Assembly: GCA_902556405.1 (NCBI GenBank)
Contig: CACDWF010000018.1
Coordinates: 1 to 38,244, forward strand
Length of the DNA stretch: 38,244 nt
Direction: 5' to 3'
Source of the DNA: an uncultured Alphaproteobacteria bacterium
GTDB lineage: Bacteria; Pseudomonadota; Alphaproteobacteria; Rhodobacterales; Rhodobacteraceae
Numbering within the stretch: the stretch's first letter is position 1; the number at the start of each line of letters is the position of its first letter. A model generated the notes under the pieces. It saw nothing but the letters and a program-made list of their open reading frames with translations. It was not told the DNA's origin and searched no databases. The position numbers and the translations under genes were made by a program. Below, piece by piece: positions 32,276-38,244 of the stretch.

Positions 32276-33142
32276 ATGGCTTCTGGGGAAAATATAAAAA
32301 CATATTTTAATGGCACATGGCATAACGGAGATAAGTATATTCTGCGCGCTGCTGATCATGGGGCATGGTTAGGATCAAGTGTCTTCGATGGAGCGCGCTT
32401 TTTTGAAGGTGCTACACCTGACCTACTTTTACATTGTGAGAGAGTAAATAATTCGGCAAAGGCAATGATGCTTGATCCCACTGTTACACCTGAAGAAATG
32501 GTGGAAATAATTAAAGAGGGGCTTAGCTCTTTCGATAAATCTACATCGGTTTATATAAGACCAATGTATTGGGCGCTTGATGGGGCTGAGTCTTTAGTAT
32601 TGCCAAAAGAAAATAGTACGGCTTTTTCAATCTGTCTTGAGCAAATCCCAATGGCCGCCGCAACTGTTTCTGCAACGCTTAGCAGAACTAAATTTAGAAG
32701 ACCTGTTCTAGAGGATAATGTAGTGAATGCAAAAGCGGGGTGTTTATATCCCAACAACGCAAGAATGTTAGCTGAGGCAAGATCAAAAGGATTTACAAAT
32801 GCCTTAGTTGCTGATGCTGCAGGAAATGTTGCTGAAACAGCAACAGCGAATATCTTTATGGTAAAAGACGGTGAAGTATTTACACCGATCCCAAATGGTA
32901 CTTTTTTGGCTGGTATCACTAGGGCGAGACATATAAAAAATTTAAGAGACTACGGGAAATCGGTTTCAGAAACTGTTCTGTCTTTCAAAGATTTTGAAGA
33001 AGCTGATGAAGTATTTATGACAGGAAATATGACTAAGATAATGCCTGTAACTGCGTTCGAAGATAAAAACTACCAAGTCGGGTCTATAGCAAAGCTGGCA
33101 AGAGAATTATATTGGGATTGGTCACGCTCTCAAACACTTTGA
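32276..33142 (+). CDS. Branched-chain amino acid aminotransferase (class IV)
   Basis: This is a 288-aa PLP-dependent class IV aminotransferase. The PLP lysine is K153 in NVVNAKAGCLYPNNARM. Other family marks are GSSVFDGARFFEG, CLEQIPMAAATV, ATANIFMVKDG and EVFMTGNMTKIMPVT. The pattern is that of branched-chain aminotransferases (IlvE-like), which make leucine, isoleucine and valine from their 2-oxo acids, though D-amino acid transaminases and aminodeoxychorismate lyase share the fold. ATG at 32276 has AAGG upstream. It follows copD closely but converges with the EamA gene by a 13-base overlap. Confidence 0.87.
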   Translation: MASGENIKTYFNGTWHNGDKYILRAADHGAWLGSSVFDGARFFEGATPDLLLHCERVNNSAKAMMLDPTVTPEEMVEIIKEGLSSFDKSTSVYIRPMYWALDGAESLVLPKENSTAFSICLEQIPMAAATVSATLSRTKFRRPVLEDNVVNAKAGCLYPNNARMLAEARSKGFTNALVADAAGNVAETATANIFMVKDGEVFTPIPNGTFLAGITRARHIKNLRDYGKSVSETVLSFKDFEEADEVFMTGNMTKIMPVTAFEDKNYQVGSIAKLARELYWDWSRSQTL

Positions 33143-33996
33143 TTATGTGACTGTACCCTCTCTCGATACCAAGTGTATATTCCTGCTCCAACAATAATAA
33201 CAGCACCAATTATCAAACTTTGACTTGGGTATTCGGTGAAAAATACAATGCCAAGGCAAGCTGAGAAAACTAAATCAAAATACGAAAATGGAGCAAGTAA
33301 AGATGCTTCAGATTTTCTTAGTGCTAAAATTAAACAAAAATGACCGAAGCCACCAAGTGTCCCCAACATGGTAAAATATATAATATCGATCAGCTCTATT
33401 TTTTGGAAATATGGAAATAAAAATAGGGTGGAAACAATAGTTCCTACTAAGCCAGTATAAAAGAAGTTTGTCCTAGGATCCTCATCTGCACCGAGGTGAC
33501 GCGTGGAAACTGCATAACCTGCGTAGCATAAAGCTGATAGAAGTGGAAAAATGCTAGCGATTAAAAAGGTATCTGTTCCTGGTTGTATAATAATCAATGC
33601 TCCGACAAATCCAACAAAAACCCCTAACCATCTCTTAAACCCAACTATTTCGCCTAGAAAAACTACTGATAGAATAACAACCAATAATGGTGCGGTTTGA
33701 AAAATCGCCATAGTTGCTGCCAAAGATAAGTTAGCAAAACCAGCAAAAATAAAAATAGTCGCTCCGAAAAGTAGAGCCGATCTGAAAAGGTGGATTTTTA
33801 ACCTCTGGGTCTTCACAATTGTTTTCAAAGTTCTATTGAATACCAATATTGTTAGCACTGTTTGGCTGAGGTATCGAGCCCAAACCACCTCAATTATGGG
33901 ATATTGAAGAGCCATTCCCTTGGCTAGCGCATTCATGCATACAAATGATAATATGGCACACAAAAAAAGAGGTATGCCTCCAAAATTTAATTTCAA
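33130..33996 (-). CDS. EamA/DMT-family transporter
   Basis: This is a 288-aa membrane protein with about ten helices in two EamA repeats (first: LVVILSVVFLGEIVGFKRWLGVFVG; second: GIVFFTEYPSQSLIIGAVII). Such proteins export amino acids or metabolites, but the substrate cannot be read from sequence. Start is TTG at 33996, with AAGGA about 5 bases upstream; no ATG lies near. It overlaps the end of the aminotransferase gene by 13 bases and lies 18 bases after the serine hydrolase, so it is probably expressed with it. Confidence 0.9.
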   Translation of the reverse strand: MKLNFGGIPLFLCAILSFVCMNALAKGMALQYPIIEVVWARYLSQTVLTILVFNRTLKTIVKTQRLKIHLFRSALLFGATIFIFAGFANLSLAATMAIFQTAPLLVVILSVVFLGEIVGFKRWLGVFVGFVGALIIIQPGTDTFLIASIFPLLSALCYAGYAVSTRHLGADEDPRTNFFYTGLVGTIVSTLFLFPYFQKIELIDIIYFTMLGTLGGFGHFCLILALRKSEASLLAPFSYFDLVFSACLGIVFFTEYPSQSLIIGAVIIVGAGIYTWYRERVQSHNQSV

Positions 33997-34014
33997 TGAT
34001 ATTCCTTCTTAGGG

Positions 34015-35166
34015 TTAAACCAGTTGACTGGTAATTTGACTGAAAATATCAGACATCTGCTCAATATTATTCTTCATAATGGGCTTAGGCTCTGAACTGA
34101 GGCATACAAAAGAAAGTTCTTTATCAAAATCAATCCAAATCCACTGGCCATGAATACCGAGTCCAAAAAGAATATTTCTTGAAATGTAGGGCCTATACCA
34201 TTTTGACCTATAAAGTCCTTCAGGAAAAATATCATAATGTCCATCAAGACTGAATTTTTTATTAGAAGTTGAATTTAGTATATCTTTGATCCAGTTTTCA
34301 GGAAATACTTGCTCGCCCTGACTATTTTTTCCATAGCATCGAACCATTTCACATATACCCATTATATCGCTGGCCGATATGCACACCCCTCCTGCAGATC
34401 TTGACGTACCCATTCTGTCGAGTGTCACATAAGCATCGTCTTGTGCGCCTAGAGGTTTCATGAGCTTTTCAAAAAAGTACTGTGCGTATTTCTTACCGGT
34501 GCATTTTTCTATTATAATTCCAAGCATGTCAGTATTTGTTGAATGATACTCAAACTTTTCACCATGTTTGTGCGTATTTTTTTTCAAGCTTAAAAGAAAT
34601 GATTTTAAATGTGATGTGTCTTGGATGTCTTGTGGGTTCCAACCGGTTGATTGCCGATAATCGAGAAAAATACCGGTTGTTGCTTCATAGTCTTCTATGA
34701 AATTAGAGGAAACGCTCATGTCCAATAAATTGCGCACTGATGCATCTTCGAAAGCACTTCCCTTTGTCTCTGGAACAATCTGGGATACCAAAGTCTCTTC
34801 ACTTAATAATCCCTCATCTATTACGCAGCCGATAAGCAACGCGGTTAGTGACTTTGACACAGAAAAGATAATATGTGGAGTTGTGGAGGAACAATAGTCA
34901 GAGTGCCACTTATATATGGTTTTACCCCTATGAGATACGTGAAAGGCGTCTACTGTTGTGTTATTTAATAACTCGGCCAACGGTGTTTCCTCGTTTTCTT
35001 TTATTTTTACGGTCAATTCTGTATTTTTTGACTCACTGTCTTTTTTATCTGGCTCTTTGGTCCAATTTATCGAAGCCGTAGGTATTATTTCCCTCACTTT
35101 AGAAAATGCTTCTCTATTAAATGGGGGTAGCCTCCAGTTGGCTAATGTGGGTTGAGAATGTTCCAA
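34015..35166 (-). CDS. Beta-lactamase-fold serine hydrolase (COG1680)
   Basis: This is a 383-aa hydrolase of the class C beta-lactamase/esterase superfamily. The nucleophile motif is S102-V-S-K105 in FSVSKSLTALLIG, followed by the Tyr motif EYHSTNTDMLG and a C-terminal GIHGQWIWID in place of KTG. The pattern resembles 6-aminohexanoate-dimer hydrolase and EstB-like esterases more than true beta-lactamases. No signal peptide is visible, so it is probably cytoplasmic. Start is TTG at 35166 with AGGA 6 bases upstream. A promoter with an inverted repeat lies just upstream. Substrate unknown. Confidence 0.88.
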   Translation of the reverse strand: MEHSQPTLANWRLPPFNREAFSKVREIIPTASINWTKEPDKKDSESKNTELTVKIKENEETPLAELLNNTTVDAFHVSHRGKTIYKWHSDYCSSTTPHIIFSVSKSLTALLIGCVIDEGLLSEETLVSQIVPETKGSAFEDASVRNLLDMSVSSNFIEDYEATTGIFLDYRQSTGWNPQDIQDTSHLKSFLLSLKKNTHKHGEKFEYHSTNTDMLGIIIEKCTGKKYAQYFFEKLMKPLGAQDDAYVTLDRMGTSRSAGGVCISASDIMGICEMVRCYGKNSQGEQVFPENWIKDILNSTSNKKFSLDGHYDIFPEGLYRSKWYRPYISRNILFGLGIHGQWIWIDFDKELSFVCLSSEPKPIMKNNIEQMSDIFSQITSQLV

Positions 35167-35203
35167 TTTAATTCCTTTGATGATAAATAAACTCTATGAT
35201 CTA

Positions 35204-35232
35204 ATTATAGGACAATTTCTTGTACAACAAGA
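35204..35232 (-). promoter_or_regulatory. Promoter with inverted repeat upstream of the serine hydrolase
   Basis: On the minus strand a consensus TATAAT lies at 35204-35209, 37 bases before the TTG start. At the -35 position is an exact inverted repeat TCTTGT-aca-ACAAGA (35218-35232), placed where a repressor would block polymerase. The opposite-strand gene at 35281 starts 48 bases away and could share control. Confidence 0.45.
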
Positions 35233-35280
35233 GATAAAATGTGATCACTGAACTCAAGAGAGGGAATCTATTTACACATA

Positions 35281-36165
35281 ATGATTACGGTTTACAGAAA
35301 CTCAGTCCAATCTTGGGAAATAGATCAAATGGGCCACATGAATGTTCAATTCTATTTTGAAAAAGCACTTCAAGGATGTGTTGTGCTTTGGAACAAATTA
35401 GGGATAAACGAGAAACGAGTCGAGTTGGGAAATACATATCTTTCTCTCGCGCGTACCCACATACGTTTTCTTAAGGAACAAAAACCAGGGTCACCTTTTT
35501 TCTTAAGAATGGGAATAGTTCAGCTCGGAGATACAGAAGTAAAACTATATTTAGAAATGGTAGAAACGATTACACAGCAACCCTGCGCAGCCTTTAATTT
35601 TCAATTTTTATGGACGAGTAAACCCCCAGAGGAAGTTAAGAAGAATTTTTCTAAAGTGTTTGAGGAATTGAGAGTAGATATTCCAAGCTATGGTCAACCA
35701 AGAGGATTATCTTTAGAAAAGGAAGATGTAATGTCGCTCTCAGAAGCCTCTCAAAAAGATATGATTGATTCATTTGAATCAGTAATTTTGCTGAGGCAAT
35801 GTGATAATAGGGATAGGATTAAGCCGTCTGCTTATATGGGTGTTGTATCGGACTCAACGCCTCACTTGTTAGCGTATACTGGCACTATAGATGAAAATGG
35901 TATGACCAATGTCGGAAGCGCCGCTCTAGAATATAAATTTGATTTTTTTGAATACGTTCCCTCGGGTACGCACTTAAAAACAAAGTCAGGAGTTCAATCT
36001 ATGTCCAATAAGACTTTTGTGTGGAAGCACTGGATATTTAATGTTGAGACCGGTTTACCAGTCGCTATAGCAAGTGCCGTTGCGGTTACGATGGATCTCG
36101 AGGCTAGGAAGTCAATTCCCATCCCACCGGAAATGGCTAAGGCTTTGACTAAACTGATACTGTAA
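35281..36165 (+). CDS. Double-hotdog acyl-CoA/acyl-ACP thioesterase-like protein
   Basis: This 294-aa protein is built of two hotdog domains. The first opens WEIDQMGHMNVQFYFEKALQG, the classic 4HBT motif with its catalytic aspartate. The second (from about residue 155) ends with WIFNVETGLPVAIASAVAV. The layout fits acyl-CoA or acyl-ACP thioesterases that release a free acid from a thioester; the acyl chain is unknown. ATG at 35281 lacks a close Shine-Dalgarno except GAGAGGG about 14 bases away. It precedes a glutathione transferase gene by 13 bases, probably in one operon. Confidence 0.8.
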   Translation: MITVYRNSVQSWEIDQMGHMNVQFYFEKALQGCVVLWNKLGINEKRVELGNTYLSLARTHIRFLKEQKPGSPFFLRMGIVQLGDTEVKLYLEMVETITQQPCAAFNFQFLWTSKPPEEVKKNFSKVFEELRVDIPSYGQPRGLSLEKEDVMSLSEASQKDMIDSFESVILLRQCDNRDRIKPSAYMGVVSDSTPHLLAYTGTIDENGMTNVGSAALEYKFDFFEYVPSGTHLKTKSGVQSMSNKTFVWKHWIFNVETGLPVAIASAVAVTMDLEARKSIPIPPEMAKALTKLIL

Positions 36166-36178
36166 GAGGTTTTTAAAA

Positions 36179-36928
36179 ATGAAATTATATTATCATTCAT
36201 CAAGTAGTGCTTCTTTACGCGTTCTAATTTTTTTAAGTTGCAGGGGTATTCCTGAAAAAAAAGTTAAGCTAATTGAGACAGGAATAGATTTTGATAATCG
36301 TGGAATACCTATTTGGACTATTCCTAGCAATGATGAACAATATAATAACTTGAAAACCAATGATTATAAAGCTCTAAACCCTGAAGGAAGAGTGCCTCTA
36401 CTTTTACTTGAGGACGGTAGAAAAATGACTCAGACGGGAGCTATTATAGATCTGATAGACGATCTTTTGGGTGAACCCTCTCCATTAATTCCAGAGGACC
36501 CCTATTTAAAAGCCGAAATGAGAAGAATTCAGTGGATTGTGGCCGCTGACACCCAACCCTATCAAAATATTCCCTTTATTATCCAAGCGATGGGTGAGTG
36601 GGGAATGAAAAAAGCGGAGCCGGTTAAGCATCCTCTAAGGAAGCATTTTATCAATCGCGAGTTTTCTGCCATCGAGGAAATTTTGGAAAATGTTTCAGGA
36701 AAATTTTGTATTGGAGATTCTGTCTCTTATGCGGATTGTTTTTTGATTCCCCAAATAAGAAATGCACTTGCATCAGATATTCCTTTAGAGAAAGATTTTC
36801 CAAATCTAAATAAGGTATGGAAAAATATGCTGGATTTGCCAAACGTCCTTGATATTTTTGAGAGGGCTGGAGGCATTATCCAACCTATAGTCGTTGATGA
36901 AAAAAAGCTTAAAGAATATGTGGAGTAG
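36179..36928 (+). CDS. Glutathione S-transferase, zeta/MaiA-like
   Basis: This is a 249-aa cytosolic GST. The N-terminal thioredoxin-like domain starts YYHSSSSASLRVLIFLSC, the S/C-rich motif typical of zeta-class maleylacetoacetate isomerases, with NPEGRVPLLLLEDG and TQTGAIIDLID following. An insert of about 15 residues (near IWTIPSNDEQYNN) separates strand 2 from the cis-proline loop. The C-terminal helical domain has CIGDSVSYADCFLIPQI. It could isomerise maleylacetoacetate in tyrosine breakdown or act in general detoxification; no neighbouring hpd or fah gene supports the first. It sits between the thioesterase and a cNMP-fold gene, with 6-base spacing to the latter. Confidence 0.85.
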   Translation: MKLYYHSSSSASLRVLIFLSCRGIPEKKVKLIETGIDFDNRGIPIWTIPSNDEQYNNLKTNDYKALNPEGRVPLLLLEDGRKMTQTGAIIDLIDDLLGEPSPLIPEDPYLKAEMRRIQWIVAADTQPYQNIPFIIQAMGEWGMKKAEPVKHPLRKHFINREFSAIEEILENVSGKFCIGDSVSYADCFLIPQIRNALASDIPLEKDFPNLNKVWKNMLDLPNVLDIFERAGGIIQPIVVDEKKLKEYVE

Positions 36929-36934
36929 GAATAA

Positions 36935-37402
36935 ATGGAAAAAACTGAAAAGCATATGATATGGCAGCCGAATGAAGAGATATATAAGGCCGGGGATAAA
37001 CCAGAAGGGGCATACCTGATCAAGTCGGGATATGTTTATATTTACACATCAGGTGGATTAAAACTCAATAGGTTGGGTGTGAATGAAATATTCGGTGATG
37101 GCTCCCTTGTTTTAAAAAAGCCGCGTTCGGTAACAGCAATTGCCGGTGAGCATGAAGTTCATGCCCTATTCCTTCCGGCAAGATCGATAGACAGCTTTTT
37201 GCAACAGAACAAAGTCATTTCTGCGTTGATAAGAAAAACACATTTGCGACTCATTGATTCAAACACGCAAAGTGAAGAATTATCAAAGGATTTGGAGAAA
37301 CTGATGGCAATGGTAAAAAAAACTGAGACCATATCCGAAGATATCACCAAATTAGTCGAGCAAATGAAGAAGAAAGTAAATAAGACACTTTCGGAAGATT
37401 GA
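36935..37402 (+). CDS. cNMP-binding-fold protein with coiled-coil tail
   Basis: This 155-aa protein has a CRP-like beta-roll at about residues 8-100 (IYKAGDKPEGAYLIKSGYVY, then NEIFGDGSLV, then PRSVTAIAGEHEV), in which the PRSVTAIA part keeps the arginine-serine pattern of a working phosphate-binding cassette. The rest (about residues 108-155) is heptad-like and predicted coiled coil (SEELSKDLEKLMAMVKKTE). There is no DNA-binding domain, so it is not a normal CRP regulator. It resembles the two single-domain proteins near 20-21 kb and is a third member of that type in the window. It follows the GST by 6 bases and converges with the next gene. Confidence 0.78.
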   Translation: MEKTEKHMIWQPNEEIYKAGDKPEGAYLIKSGYVYIYTSGGLKLNRLGVNEIFGDGSLVLKKPRSVTAIAGEHEVHALFLPARSIDSFLQQNKVISALIRKTHLRLIDSNTQSEELSKDLEKLMAMVKKTETISEDITKLVEQMKKKVNKTLSED

Positions 37403-37404
37403 CT

Positions 37405-38244
37405 TTATTGTCCGAATAAAGGGAAAAAAAAGTAAAAGGTATAGGCCATTATGATAGCTGGTATAGCAGAATAAATCGTTGCGAGCACAGCGGCTCTAGG
37501 TGCGATCGCTATAGCAGGAAATAAAGCATCACCATCGTTAGATATAGCATTCCCTAAAAGTGCGCTAAAAGGTATCATTCCATTTATAAAAAGAGTGGTA
37601 ACCAATATTTGGGGTCCGCATCCAGGGATAAAACCTATAATTATGGCAATTAAAGGAATCAGCATTCCTATTGTCTTAAACATCACGTTTAAGTCCAAGG
37701 GAGTTAAATAAATGAGATAATCGTAGGCTAAATAAGCAGCTAAAACCCAAATAGCGATAAAACTTGTTTCTTCCGCTACGCGAACAAGTGGTTTGTCTTT
37801 TGGGTTAGTCATGGTTTTAATTTGAGAATTAGACCATATAAAAATGCTTGTCACCATTCCAACTATTGCAATAATTTGTGGGAAAATACCAAATAGCTTT
37901 TCAAGGTCATACTGAAGTATTTGGAGAATCCCTAGACCGAAGCCCGGTACTATCAGACAAGTAAATATGATGTCACGCTTCCTATTTTTGCCAATTATGG
38001 GAATGTCATTTTTTAGATTAACCGCCTTCTCCTGATGTGAAAAATTAACTAAATTGTTAGCGATATATCCCGTTATAACTCCAGCGAGTAGGGTAAGAGG
38101 CAGAACTAAAATTGCAATCTCTGGTCTGACCGCAATTAATAGAAATGCGGCGTCTCCCATTGTAGCGGTTAAGGTTGCTATAACTGCTCCAAATGACACG
38201 TTTCCAGAAGTATAGGCGGCAACCACAACAACGGCACCGCCACA
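37405..38244 (-). CDS. Putative heavy-metal/manganese exporter, 10-11 TM family (5' end beyond window)
   Basis: This is a membrane protein of at least 279 residues with about nine hydrophobic helices; no start is reached before the right edge, so it continues past 38244 (the GTG at 38226 is internal). The opening GGAVVVV, then SGNVSFGAVIATLTATMGDAAFLLIA, and later GFIPGCGPQILVT are the patterns I associate with the putative manganese/heavy-metal exporter (arsenic-efflux-like) family. Substrate is not proven. It ends 2 bases from the convergent cNMP-fold gene. Confidence 0.75.
   Translation of the reverse strand, partial: CGGAVVVVAAYTSGNVSFGAVIATLTATMGDAAFLLIAVRPEIAILVLPLTLLAGVITGYIANNLVNFSHQEKAVNLKNDIPIIGKNRKRDIIFTCLIVPGFGLGILQILQYDLEKLFGIFPQIIAIVGMVTSIFIWSNSQIKTMTNPKDKPLVRVAEETSFIAIWVLAAYLAYDYLIYLTPLDLNVMFKTIGMLIPLIAIIIGFIPGCGPQILVTTLFINGMIPFSALLGNAISNDGDALFPAIAIAPRAAVLATIYSAIPAIIMAYTFYFFFPLFGQ

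Noticed and set aside
34015-35166. True antibiotic-resistance beta-lactamase
   Set aside because: It lacks a signal peptide and has GIHGQW in place of KTG; it fits the esterase/peptidase branch of the superfamily.

Overview
The window is a gene-dense, AT-rich stretch (GC well below 50% by eye) of a bacterial chromosome, most likely from an alphaproteobacterium. The reasons are the order hslO - Nudix CoA pyrophosphatase - CCA-adding enzyme, the petABC cluster beside trmL, the dapF-mtaB pair, and the zur-znuCB / znuA and CobW-WD40 arrangement. The order is reminiscent of low-GC marine Rhodobacterales-like genomes, but that finer placement is inference. Several genes use TTG starts with good Shine-Dalgarno sequences.

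Layout. 1-12.1 kb is housekeeping: the end of hslO (Hsp33), a Nudix hydrolase, a CCA tRNA nucleotidyltransferase gene broken by a frameshift at an A8 run, hemF, tlyA, aroC, the cytochrome bc1 operon petABC, trmL, a succinate-semialdehyde dehydrogenase, mtaB, dapF (with one catalytic Cys replaced by Ser) and tRNA-Lys(TTT). 12.1-19.3 kb is a zinc-homeostasis block: zur-znuC-znuB-cobW on the minus strand, divergent znuA with a five-unit, 39-bp histidine-repeat array and a perfect palindrome between them, then an operon of a small unknown protein, an unusual CobW GTPase with a large insertion, and a WD40 propeller protein. 19.25-19.8 kb has no large gene; it holds several inverted repeats, a GC-rich foldable element and a 40-codon membrane-protein ORF with a good ribosome binding site.

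19.8-29.5 kb is the most novel part. It is a chemosensory locus without flagellar genes: a protein that looks like three fused CheW domains, CheB, a stand-alone CheB-type receiver, a short CheA, an unknown 111-aa protein, a compact CheR and a large methyl-accepting protein. Divergent from it is a tightly overlapped trio in which an unknown helical protein is flanked by two single-domain proteins that resemble cyclic-nucleotide-binding (cNMP) folds. A third cNMP-fold protein with a coiled-coil tail lies near 37 kb.

29.6-32.3 kb is a copper module: a CueR/HmrR-type MerR regulator, a textbook 19-bp-spacer MerR promoter, then DUF4396 - cytochrome c - copC - copD. 32.3-38.2 kb is mixed metabolism and transport: a branched-chain aminotransferase, an EamA transporter, a beta-lactamase-fold serine hydrolase, a double-hotdog thioesterase, a zeta-like glutathione transferase, the third cNMP-fold protein, and a membrane protein resembling putative heavy-metal exporters that runs off the right edge.
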